Shown in pieces: positions 52,793-60,282 of a stretch of DNA of 64,000 nt. The number at the start of each line of letters is the position of its first letter. Position 1 is the stretch's first letter. The DNA is from Sporolactobacillus kofuensis (GTDB lineage Bacteria > Bacillota > Bacilli > Bacillales > Sporolactobacillaceae), in NCBI RefSeq assembly GCF_042660205.1, contig NZ_JBHSTQ010000005.1, forward strand, positions 62,001 through 126,000, written 5' to 3'. Below the pieces are notes generated by a model, which saw only the letters and a list, made by a program, of their open reading frames with translations, ran no database searches and had not been told where the DNA came from. The position numbers and the translations under genes were made by a program.

Positions 52793-53026
52793 ATGAATGA
52801 AATTACTGTGTACACGACCAATACTTGTCCTTATTGCCATATGGTGAAGAATTTTCTTGAAAAACAAGGATTGCCATTTAAAGAAGTCAATGTGCAACAA
52901 GATCCAGTTGCTGGTCAACGTCTTGTGGAAACAACCGGACAAATGGGTGTGCCACAAACAAATGTTAATGGTCAATGGGTACTCGGATTTGATCCTAATC
53001 GAATCATGAGTTTTGTTCATGCATAA
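52793..53026 (+). CDS. Glutaredoxin-like protein (CPYC)
   Basis: The protein has 77 residues with the thioredoxin fold of small glutaredoxins: VYTTNTCPYCHMVKNFL (Cys12 and Cys15) and the cis-proline region MGVPQTNVNG. It probably reduces disulfides or persulfides in the cytoplasm. AAAGGAG precedes the ATG. A CstR-type operator 120 bp upstream places it in the persulfide-responsive set, consistent with a role in low-molecular-weight thiol repair (inference). Confidence 0.88.
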   Translation: MNEITVYTTNTCPYCHMVKNFLEKQGLPFKEVNVQQDPVAGQRLVETTGQMGVPQTNVNGQWVLGFDPNRIMSFVHA

Positions 53027-53130
53027 TCTTGCTTGACCAGCAATAGGTTGAAGAAATCAATAATTGACCAAAAAGAGAACAGGAAACCCCCTTCTCATTT
53101 TTTGGGTATTGAGAAAAGATTGTAAACTAT

Positions 53131-53146
53131 ATACCCCATAGGGTAT
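53131..53146 (+). promoter_or_regulatory. CstR-type operator 2 (upstream of the 822-residue CoADR)
   Basis: ATACCCCATAGGGTAT sits between -35 TTGTAA (53120-53125) and -10 TATAAT (53144-53149), spacer 18 bp, so a bound repressor would block polymerase directly. Confidence 0.82.
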
Positions 53147-53205
53147 AATACGGTTGAACATTGGCGAATCCATCGCCATGAATACATGCACCAGGAGGGC
53201 TCATT

Positions 53206-55674
53206 GTGAAACAGCGAATCATTATTGTCGGCGGCGTTGCCGGCGGTGCAAGTGTAGCGACACGGCTCAGGCGATTAAGTGAAGATAATGAAATTGTCAT
53301 GTATGAAAAAGGTACCTACATTTCTTTTGCTAATTGCGGGTTGCCGTATTATGTCGGCGGTACCATCCTTGAAAAAGACGCGCTGCTTGTCGAATCGGTT
53401 GAGAACATGGTCAAGGAATTCAATATTGAGGTGCACAACAACAGAGAAGTGGTTAATGTAGATCCGGAAAAACACATCATTACGGTAAAAAATGTGTTGA
53501 ACGGTGAAGCGGCAACGGATCATTACGATCGTTTAATCCTTTCTACTGGCGCAAAACCGATTGTACCTAAGATCCAGGGACTTGATCAAGCGGATAATGT
53601 CTTTTCCGTACGGAATATACCGGATGTTGAACGTATAAAAAATTATATCGATGCTCATATAGTGCACAAAGCTGCGGTAATCGGTGGCGGCTTTATTGGG
53701 CTAGAAATGACTGAAAATCTTGCAGATCTCGGCTTGGAGGTCACACTTGTTGAAGCGAGTCCGCAAGTGATGGCACCGCTTGATTTTGAAATGGCGCAAT
53801 TTGCTCATGAGCAAATTGAACTTCATGGTGTTCAACTCATCTTAAACGATGGCGTTGCACGTTTTTCCGACAATGGGAAAACGGTAGTGCTTAGTAGCGG
53901 CAAAGAAATAGACACCGACCTGACCGTGATGGCGATCGGCGTCTTACCCGACAGTACATTGGCGCAAAAAGTGGGTGTGAAGACGGGCATTAAAGGTGCG
54001 ATTGTTGTTAACGAGCATTTTGAAACAAATGTTCCAGATATTTTTGCGATTGGCGATGTGATCGAAGTTAAAGATTTCATCACTGGTACACCAACGTTAA
54101 TCCCCCTTGCCGGCCCGGCCAATCGGCAAGGACGTTTTCTCGCAGACTATCTAAATGGGTTGGATGCGAAGAATCCTCCTGTGCAGGGTACAGCTGTGGC
54201 TAAGGTTTTTGCACTCACCGTGGCAACCACAGGGAAAAACGAGCGCCTTTTGAATCAGGCCGGCATTGCCTATCAGGTTGTTCATTTACACCCCAATTCC
54301 CATGCAGGCTATTATCCTGGCGCAGCACCCATTGAATTGAAAGTGATCTATGGTGAACATGGGAAAATTCTCGGTGCGCAAGCCATTGGTACGGAAGGCG
54401 TGGACAAACGCATTGACATGATTTCAGCAGTGATGCGTTTAAACGGATCGGTTGAGGATCTTCAGTTGATTGAAGTAGCGTATGCGCCGCCGTATGCATC
54501 GGCAAAAGATCCGATCAACTATGCTGGTTATATCGCTGCGGATCAGCGGCAAGGATTAGTGAAGACGATTGAATGGCATGAGGTCGATGCACTGATTGAG
54601 AAACAGGCGTATTTCTTGGATGTTCGCGAATCCTTCGAGCTTGCTGCCGGAAAACTTCCTGGCAGTCATCATATTCCACGAGGCGAACTAAGAGGGCGGA
54701 TGGCGGAGCTTCCCAAGGAACAGCCGATTTACGTTTATTGCTCTGTAGGACTTCGTGGTTATAATGCCGCGCGCATTTTGGCACTAAATGGTTTTGAAGT
54801 CTATAATCTTGACGGCGGTTTAAAAACTTATGAACAAGCAAAGTATGAGACGGGTCAGATGAAAACGCAGCCCCATCTTGCAGCTCAAAGTGGATCGGAT
54901 TCAACAACTGCGCAGCAAGCACCGCAATGTACAAAAATTGAAGTAGATGCTTGCGGGCTACAGTGCCCAGGTCCTATTCTCAAGGTCAAGCAATCCATGG
55001 AGAAGATGAATAAGGGAGACATCTTGCAAGTGCAGGCTTCTGATTTTGGTTTTCACAAGGATATTGTTGCTTGGGCAAATGCGACAGGTAATCAATTGCT
55101 GACGAATGATATTGTCGGCAATAAGGTGGTTGCGACGCTGGTGAAGGGAGTAAAGGCTAGCCATGACGATGCTGCTCATACGTTGCAAGCTGCCCCAGAC
55201 ACTGGCGGTGCAACGACGATGGTGGTTTTTGACGGCGATTTGGATAAAGCAATCGCAACGTTTATTATTGCGACTGGATCGGCTGCGATGGGCAAGCCAG
55301 TCACGCTTTTCTTCACCTTCTGGGGGCTAAATATTATTAAGAGGCATGCCAATACAAAGATTAGCAAGTCGGGAACCGACAAACTGTTCAGTATGATGCT
55401 GCCGAAGAGCGCGGATCATTTGCCGCTCTCACGGATGAATATGGGTGGCATAGGGCCGAAAATGATAAAAAAGGTCATGGCTGACAAGAATGTTGATAGT
55501 CTTGCTGTTATGATCGAGCGTGCAAAACAGCTTGGCGTGAAAATGGTTGCCTGCACGATGAGTATGGATCTCATGGGCGTTGCACGGGAAGAAATTATCG
55601 ATGGTGTTGAATTCGGCGGTGTGGCCAGCTATTTAGGCGAAGCAGCAAAATCAAATGTGAATCTATTTATTTAA
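53206..55674 (+). CDS. Four-domain CoA-disulfide reductase-rhodanese-TusA-DsrE protein
   Basis: The protein has 822 residues. Residues 1-450 are an FAD/NADH-dependent CoA-disulfide/persulfide reductase with IIIVGGVAGGASVATRLRR and active-site Cys44 in SFANCGLPYY. Next comes a rhodanese (VYCSVGLRGYNAARIL, Cys512), then a TusA/SirA domain (ACGLQCPGPILKVKQ, Cys583 and Cys587) and a C-terminal DsrE/F-like domain (FDGDLDKAIATF ... Cys783 in CTMSMDLMG). Such fusions act on CoA or protein persulfides and pass sulfane sulfur between domains. Transcribed from a promoter with a CstR-type operator. All four expected cysteines are present. Confidence 0.92.
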   Translation: MKQRIIIVGGVAGGASVATRLRRLSEDNEIVMYEKGTYISFANCGLPYYVGGTILEKDALLVESVENMVKEFNIEVHNNREVVNVDPEKHIITVKNVLNGEAATDHYDRLILSTGAKPIVPKIQGLDQADNVFSVRNIPDVERIKNYIDAHIVHKAAVIGGGFIGLEMTENLADLGLEVTLVEASPQVMAPLDFEMAQFAHEQIELHGVQLILNDGVARFSDNGKTVVLSSGKEIDTDLTVMAIGVLPDSTLAQKVGVKTGIKGAIVVNEHFETNVPDIFAIGDVIEVKDFITGTPTLIPLAGPANRQGRFLADYLNGLDAKNPPVQGTAVAKVFALTVATTGKNERLLNQAGIAYQVVHLHPNSHAGYYPGAAPIELKVIYGEHGKILGAQAIGTEGVDKRIDMISAVMRLNGSVEDLQLIEVAYAPPYASAKDPINYAGYIAADQRQGLVKTIEWHEVDALIEKQAYFLDVRESFELAAGKLPGSHHIPRGELRGRMAELPKEQPIYVYCSVGLRGYNAARILALNGFEVYNLDGGLKTYEQAKYETGQMKTQPHLAAQSGSDSTTAQQAPQCTKIEVDACGLQCPGPILKVKQSMEKMNKGDILQVQASDFGFHKDIVAWANATGNQLLTNDIVGNKVVATLVKGVKASHDDAAHTLQAAPDTGGATTMVVFDGDLDKAIATFIIATGSAAMGKPVTLFFTFWGLNIIKRHANTKISKSGTDKLFSMMLPKSADHLPLSRMNMGGIGPKMIKKVMADKNVDSLAVMIERAKQLGVKMVACTMSMDLMGVAREEIIDGVEFGGVASYLGEAAKSNVNLFI

Positions 55675-55736
55675 TCAGATCAAATCATTGAATAAGCCGC
55701 CCCTCTTTGATAAGGGTAGGTTATAGATTAAGCGTG

Positions 55737-55767
55737 TAGGTGCGAAACTCCTGCGGGACTGTTCCTA
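55737..55767. repeat. Truncated copy of the Bacillaceae-type intergenic repeat
   Basis: TAGGTGCGAAACTCCTGCGGGACTGTTCC matches the left end of the repeat at 22786-22935; the rest of the element is missing. Confidence 0.55.
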
Positions 55768-55799
55768 TTTGCTTGACTTCAAAAAATAAGTTGAATAAT

Positions 55800-55815
55800 A
55801 TACCTGTATCGGTAT
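55800..55815 (+). promoter_or_regulatory. CstR-type operator 3 (own promoter of cstR)
   Basis: ATACCTGTATCGGTAT, slightly imperfect, overlaps -10 TAATAT (55796-55801); -35 TTGACT is at 55773-55778. Suggests autoregulation with somewhat weaker binding. Confidence 0.75.
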
Positions 55816-55830
55816 AAAAGGAGGCAGCTC

Positions 55831-56094
55831 ATGGAGTATACATCGCAAATGACCAATCGATTGAAACGGATTGATGGGCAAATCCGCGGAATTATTCACA
55901 TGATGGAACAGGGAGAGGACTGCCGCAGCGTGGTCACCCAGATGACGGCTGCACGGTCGGCAATGGACCGTGCACTAGGTTTGGTCATTGGAAAGAATCT
56001 CGAGAGTTGCTTGCGGCAACAGATTGAAAACGGTGAAGGGTCAGCTGAATCAATCATAAACGAAGCGGTTCAAATGCTGGTGAAAAGCCGTTAA
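55831..56094 (+). CDS. cstR: Persulfide-sensing repressor CstR (CsoR family)
   Basis: The protein has 87 residues, CsoR/RcnR fold. The two cysteines fall at positions 31 (GEDCRSV) and 60 (LESCLRQ), the pair that forms sulfur crosslinks in S. aureus CstR. The copper-ligand histidine of CsoR, four residues before the second cysteine, is Asn56 here, so a copper sensor is unlikely. It would repress until sulfane sulfur links the cysteines. Its gene is preceded by AAAGGAGG and an own operator; three further operators lie in the block. Confidence 0.9.
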   Translation: MEYTSQMTNRLKRIDGQIRGIIHMMEQGEDCRSVVTQMTAARSAMDRALGLVIGKNLESCLRQQIENGEGSAESIINEAVQMLVKSR

Positions 56095-56140
56095 GGGATC
56101 AAGATGAAGTGAGTCCAACGGCGTAAGGAGGAAATCAATC

Positions 56141-56461
56141 ATGAGATGCATGTTCTTTTGCAAACCCAAAATCAAGAAGATAAGCACTTCAGAGCTAAAG
56201 GAAGTCTATCTGCCGAGTAAAAAGGGTAACTATTTTCTTGACGTACGTACAAAAGCAGAATTCAGCGGTCGGTCAATTCCGGGTTTTGTCAATATTCCAC
56301 TGCAAACCCTGAGCAATCATCTCAATAAGATTCCGAAAGAAAAAGAAGTGGTTGTCATTTGTCAAAGCGGTATGAGAAGCTCGGTGGCCTGTAAGCTTTT
56401 GAAAAAAGCAGGTTATGAAAAAGTGACTAATGTGCGTGGCGGAATGAATCGCTGGTTTTAA
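56141..56461 (+). CDS. Rhodanese-like sulfurtransferase
   Basis: The protein has 106 residues, one rhodanese domain: YFLDVRTKAEFSGRSIPGFVNIP, then active-site Cys74 in VICQSGMRSS and GGMNRWF at the end. Two extra N-terminal cysteines (Cys3, Cys7) are unusual for the family. AAGGAGG precedes the ATG. It is 46 bp downstream of cstR and likely co-transcribed with it. Confidence 0.9.
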   Translation: MRCMFFCKPKIKKISTSELKEVYLPSKKGNYFLDVRTKAEFSGRSIPGFVNIPLQTLSNHLNKIPKEKEVVVICQSGMRSSVACKLLKKAGYEKVTNVRGGMNRWF

Positions 56462-56479
56462 TTTTTTATGGGAAAAAAT

Positions 56480-56495
56480 ATACCCATATGGGTAT
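56480..56495 (+). promoter_or_regulatory. CstR-type operator 4 (upstream of the second rhodanese)
   Basis: ATACCCATATGGGTAT, a perfect palindrome followed by a TATAGA -10-like sequence. It gives the downstream rhodanese and CoADR genes their own regulated promoter. Confidence 0.82.
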
Positions 56496-56550
56496 ATAGA
56501 TGCGCAGTTTTTGATAAAAAATAAAAAGTTGTTCCAAGGAGGAAAACAGC

Positions 56551-56853
56551 ATGTATGAAGAGTGGACACCCGAAGAGGTCGAGCAACGGATACGCAGTCA
56601 TGCGCCTGTAAGTATTATTGACGTTCGCGAACCTTTTGAATTTGCTGAGGGGCATATTCCTGGTGCCAAGAATATTTCGGTTAATAAAATCCAGAATCGT
56701 CTTGATGAAATCAACAAAAATCAAGAGCACATTATTGTTTGTCATTCTGGAAGCAGAAGCGGTGTGGCTTCTGCCATCTTATCCGCAAGTGGATTTAAGG
56801 TGAAGAATATGGTTGGCGGGATGATGAACTGGCACGGACCGATCGAATTTTAA
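56551..56853 (+). CDS. Rhodanese-like sulfurtransferase
   Basis: The protein has 100 residues. IIDVREPFEFAEGHIPGAKNI and active-site Cys64 in IVCHSGSRSGVAS define a single rhodanese domain, ending GGMMNWHGPIEF. It differs clearly from the 106-residue rhodanese just upstream, so it is not a recent copy. AAGGAGG precedes the ATG; the next CoADR starts 13 bp downstream. Confidence 0.92.
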   Translation: MYEEWTPEEVEQRIRSHAPVSIIDVREPFEFAEGHIPGAKNISVNKIQNRLDEINKNQEHIIVCHSGSRSGVASAILSASGFKVKNMVGGMMNWHGPIEF

Positions 56854-56866
56854 GGAGGGAAACTCA

Positions 56867-58513
56867 ATGAAATATGTAATTATTGGAGGGGTGGCCGGCG
56901 GTATGTCGGCAGCAACGCGGCTTCGCCGGTTGAATGAAGAGGCAGAAATTATTGTCTTGGAACGCGGTCCTTATGTTTCTTTTGCCAATTGCGGGCTTCC
57001 CTATTTTATTGGCGGTGTGATTAAAGAACGGTCGAAGCTGCTTGTGCAGACGGCAGAAAAGCTGTATCAGCGTTTTCGTCTGGATGTGCGGACGAAAAGC
57101 GAAGTCACCCGTATTGATCGAGAACAAAAGAAGGTGATCATTGATCATAATGGAAAATCTTATGAAGAGACCTACGACGTACTGATTCTCTCAACAGGAG
57201 CGCGTCCGATGCGTCCGCCAATTGAAGGGATCGACCAAGCCGATCATTTGTTCACGCTGCGCGATGTTCCGGATGCTGAACACATTGTTCAGTACCTGCA
57301 GCAGCATAAAGTGGATCACGCGGTAATCATCGGTGCCGGCTTTATCGGCATTGAAATGGCCGAGAATCTGGCGGAACACGGACTTAAAGTGACGATCGTT
57401 GAACGAGAACACCAAGTCCTTCCTCCACTTGATCCAGAAATGGCTATTGTGGTAGAAGCAGAACTGAAAAAGCACGGCATTGAAGTGCTTAAAGGGAAAA
57501 CCGTAACTGGCTTCGATGAAAATGGATCGATTCTGGTTCTCGATGATGGCATGCGCAAAAAGACAGATTTGACCCTTTTGTCGGTCGGTGTTGTTCCAGA
57601 ATCATCCTTAGCTGAGCAAGCAGGCTTAGCGCTTGGCATACGCCGAAGTATATCAGTGAATGATCATCTGCAGACCAGCGATTCAAACATCTATGCCATT
57701 GGAGATGCAATAGAGGTTGCTCAAACTGTCGGCGGTCGACCAGCGGTCATTCCGCTCGCTTCTCCGGCAAATCGCCAAGGACGCATGGTTGCCGATATTC
57801 TTAGCGGAATGAAACGCAGTTACAAGGGAACTCTGGGTACATCAATAGTGAAAGCCTTTGATTTGTCTGCGGCTGTCACTGGATTGAGTGAGAAACTATT
57901 GCAGCGATTCAATATCCCTTACGAGGCACTGCACACGAGTCCGCCGGATCATGCGTCCTATTATCCAGGTAGTGCACAGATGACACTCAAACTGCTCTTT
58001 GACCCTGAATCTGGGAAGGTACTAGGTGCTCAGGCGGTTGGCAAGAAGGGAGTTGATAAGACCATTGATGTACTTGCCACAGCGATTCATGGACAAATGA
58101 CTGTCAATGATCTGACCGAACTTGAACTTGCCTACGCTCCGCCATTTAACTCGGCCAAGGCTCCGGTTAATTTGATCGGCTATGCTTCAGCAAATCTGTT
58201 GGACGGCAATGTGCAGAATGTTCAATGGAACGAAGTCGATCAACTGGTAAAACAAGGCGAAATGCTTATTGATGTTCGGACAGAACAGGAATATGGGAAC
58301 GGAACCATCCAAGGGGCTGTGAATATTCCTTTAGACGATCTTCGTGAACGGTTAAGTGAGATTCCGAAAATTCGAGATCTGATTGTGACGTGTCAGGTGG
58401 GTCTTCGCGGCTATCTTGCGGCGCGTATTCTTGCTCAGAACGGTTATTCGGTAAAGAATCTGGATGGAGGCTATAAACTGTACAGTAGCGTTTTTCCAGA
58501 AATAGTAAAGTAA
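56867..58513 (+). CDS. CoA-disulfide reductase with C-terminal rhodanese
   Basis: The protein has 548 residues. The FAD/NAD domain starts YVIIGGVAGGMSAATRLRR with active-site Cys42 in SFANCGLPYF; the second nucleotide site is AVIIGAGFIGIEMAENL. The rhodanese domain (from about 460) has Cys509 in VTCQVGLRGYLAARIL. This layout is that of the known Bacillus CoADR-RHD persulfide reductase. It parallels the first 550 residues of the 822-residue protein 1.2 kb upstream but lacks TusA and DsrE. AAGGAGGG precedes the ATG. Confidence 0.93.
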   Translation: MKYVIIGGVAGGMSAATRLRRLNEEAEIIVLERGPYVSFANCGLPYFIGGVIKERSKLLVQTAEKLYQRFRLDVRTKSEVTRIDREQKKVIIDHNGKSYEETYDVLILSTGARPMRPPIEGIDQADHLFTLRDVPDAEHIVQYLQQHKVDHAVIIGAGFIGIEMAENLAEHGLKVTIVEREHQVLPPLDPEMAIVVEAELKKHGIEVLKGKTVTGFDENGSILVLDDGMRKKTDLTLLSVGVVPESSLAEQAGLALGIRRSISVNDHLQTSDSNIYAIGDAIEVAQTVGGRPAVIPLASPANRQGRMVADILSGMKRSYKGTLGTSIVKAFDLSAAVTGLSEKLLQRFNIPYEALHTSPPDHASYYPGSAQMTLKLLFDPESGKVLGAQAVGKKGVDKTIDVLATAIHGQMTVNDLTELELAYAPPFNSAKAPVNLIGYASANLLDGNVQNVQWNEVDQLVKQGEMLIDVRTEQEYGNGTIQGAVNIPLDDLRERLSEIPKIRDLIVTCQVGLRGYLAARILAQNGYSVKNLDGGYKLYSSVFPEIVK

Positions 58514-58584
58514 CCAATACAAAAGGTTAACAATCAGTTCGATTGAATCAGTGTTATGAAAAGTGAAGAACAAAATTATGGGTT

Positions 58585-58615
58585 GTCGGACAGGGAAAGC
58601 CAGGATCTGTCCGGC
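58585..58615 (+). terminator. Terminator of the persulfide block
   Basis: GTCGGACAG ... CTGTCCGGC (one mismatch) followed by TATTTTATTTTTT. Confidence 0.85.
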
Positions 58616-58841
58616 TATTTTATTTTTTATGGAGACGAAATTCATTTAATAAAAACTTCTTTCCCCTCTTCTCTTCTTTCTACGGAGATGGTGGTTCTTT
58701 TAATAGCAAAAGCGGTCTCAAGGCTGTCCTAATTGGCTCAGGTGTAGGTTCAAGTGGACTTTTGCCCATTTTGGTTACCTGTAACTAGGTAGTTGCATAG
58801 GATAAATGGTCAATAAGAAAATCACTGAGAGGAACATGTGT

Positions 58842-59381
58842 ATGTACCCTAATTCATGCTATCACCATCAATTGCATAATCCAATGCAATGCCACTGGAA
58901 TAATAAATGGAATTATGATTGGAATCCCCACTATTACGACTGGAACAACCACAACTATAATCCATATGGAAACATCCTATTACAAGATTATGGAACAAGA
59001 CCATTCGTAGTGAATATTGACCAAGCAACCAAACAAAACAATAATTACCGCACCGCTTTATGGACAGGTAAATATTTTCAAGTAACTTTGATGAGTATTA
59101 ATGTTGGTGAAGACATAGGTTTGGAAGTTCATCCAACAACCGACCAGTTCATACGGATTGAAGAAGGTCAGGGGCTTGTTCAAATGGGTGATAGCAGAGA
59201 TAACTTAGATTTTCAAGTTATGGCGTACGATGACTATGCAATTATGATACCTGCAGGAAAATGGCACAATTTAACCAATACAGGTAATCGCCCCCTTAAA
59301 GTGTACGTTGTCTATGCCCCACCTGAGCATCCGTATGGTACAGTTCATGAAACGAAAGCTATGGCTCAAGGAACGAGGTAA
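58842..59381 (+). CDS. Cupin-domain protein with Asn/Tyr/Trp-rich N-terminus
   Basis: The protein has about 179 residues. The first 45 residues are rich in Asn, Tyr, Trp and His (HNYNPYG), as in some spore-coat-like proteins. The cupin barrel follows: VTLMSINVGEDIGLEVHPTTDQFIRIEEGQGLVQMG (motif 1 with His and Glu ligands) and MIPAGKWHNLTNTG (motif 2). It may be a metal-binding, possibly coat-associated protein; the substrate is unknown. ATG 58842 has GAGAGG 9 bp upstream; ATG 58836 and 58806 are alternatives in frame. Confidence 0.82.
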   Translation: MYPNSCYHHQLHNPMQCHWNNKWNYDWNPHYYDWNNHNYNPYGNILLQDYGTRPFVVNIDQATKQNNNYRTALWTGKYFQVTLMSINVGEDIGLEVHPTTDQFIRIEEGQGLVQMGDSRDNLDFQVMAYDDYAIMIPAGKWHNLTNTGNRPLKVYVVYAPPEHPYGTVHETKAMAQGTR

Positions 59382-59457
59382 TCAATTTGGCTTTGGAGTA
59401 TGCAATTAAAACGTTGTAGTCGTTAAGTAAAAATGAACACTTCTGCTTTTTTCCAAA

Positions 59458-59512
59458 GGAAGACAAGATTAATTTATAATATAACGTCAGAACGCAATCT
59501 GGCGAAATAGGA
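59458..59512 (+). pseudogene. Decayed 5' fragment of a second dgkB
   Basis: GAAGACAAGATTAATTTATA, then AACGTCAG, then TCTGGCGAAAT, line up base for base with the first 50-55 bp of dgkB (51401 onward: KARLIYNPTSGRELAK) at about 78% identity by eye. The stop TAG after GGCGAAA closes the frame. Only this start region is recognisable. Confidence 0.7.
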
Positions 59513-59529
59513 AAATTAATGAGATTGTA

Positions 59530-59769
59530 ATGGGTTTATTACTAATGACAGCTATGTATTGTCAGCAATTTTATCATGAGATGCATGAGGAATATGGAAC
59601 TGTAGCCATTAATTTGTTGAAAGAGTTCGATCCCCGAAATCTCGAAGAATTTGCAGAAGCGTTTGATCGAATGATGGATATGTACGCTAACGAATATGTG
59701 ATATTACATAAAACTATAAGATGTTATTCGTCACTGAAAGACTTTGAGAAGGATTATCTTAGCTTATAA
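59530..59769 (+). CDS. Small protein of unknown function
   Basis: Up to 79 residues, probably helical, with LKEFDPRNLEEFAEAFDRMMDMY and a C-terminal SSLKDFEKDYLSL. I recognise no family. GTG/ATG starts lie close together and no clear ribosome binding site precedes them, so the gene is doubtful. It sits between the dgkB fragment and the dgkB-like terminator. Confidence 0.35.
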   Translation: MGLLLMTAMYCQQFYHEMHEEYGTVAINLLKEFDPRNLEEFAEAFDRMMDMYANEYVILHKTIRCYSSLKDFEKDYLSL

Positions 59770-59818
59770 TCTATTAAGAAATGAGAGCCCATGTAAATCT
59801 AAGTTGATGAGGAGATAA

Positions 59819-59855
59819 AAAAGTGCTATGAATATGATCAACTTCATAGCACTTT
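59819..59855 (+). terminator. Hairpin related to the dgkB terminator
   Basis: AAAGTGCTATGAA ... TTCATAGCACTTT. It matches the dgkB terminator (AAAGTGCCATGAAC ... GTTCATGGCACTTT) with paired changes that keep the stem, supporting a duplicated dgkB end. Confidence 0.7.
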
Positions 59856-59894
59856 ACTTCTATTGATTAATCTAGGACGAATCGAAAGCCGCCG

Positions 59895-60071
59895 CTACAC
59901 GATTAAAGCAATCAAAATAATAGCGATGCCGGAAATGAGAAACCAGTGGTGCACACCGAGCTGTTCCGCAAATAATCATGAAAAAATTAGATCGAGAGGC
60001 ATAACGAGCGATAATAAGCTTCCGAGTAACGAAAAAACGCGGCGCATGTGGGCAACTTGTATTATTGCCAT
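59895..60071 (-). pseudogene. C-terminal remnant of an MFS transporter with a nonsense codon
   Basis: Read leftward, the frame gives MRRVFSLLGSLLSLVMPLDL, then IFS, a TGA, then LFAEQLGVHHWFLISGIAII and a stop. The gap fits the usual P-x-G-L-I-F-x-G motif, with TGA in place of a glycine codon. This is the last 60 residues of an MFS exporter and nothing upstream continues it. Confidence 0.6.
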
Positions 60072-60123
60072 TTTACCGCTATCTTATAAAGAGATAAGCT
60101 AACGCAGTACGTTTACTTTCGCA

Positions 60124-60226
60124 AATAGACCGATAAATCTGCGAAACAGACCGATATTTTTTTCAAATAGACCGATAAAACTATGAATTAGAACGATAAA
60201 AACAAAAAACAGACTGATAACCTCTG
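60124..60226 (+). repeat. 21-bp repeat array E (before rlmCD)
   Basis: Five units with core AGACCGATAAA at 21-bp spacing, in the same order as array D. The flanking TTATAAAGAGAT and GTACGT sequences also match D. The frame contains stops, so it is not coding. Confidence 0.85.
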
Positions 60227-60282
60227 CATCATCAGCATCAAACCCATTCAGGCAAACAATTAATCATTAGGAGTACGAAAAC

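Noticed and set aside
55831..56094. CsoR copper sensor
   Set aside because: The histidine ligand four residues before the second cysteine is Asn; no copper exporter or chaperone is nearby, whereas all neighbours are sulfur-transfer proteins.
59863..60102. 79-codon plus-strand frame
   Set aside because: The minus strand of the same stretch reads as the end of an MFS transporter, which explains the open frame.
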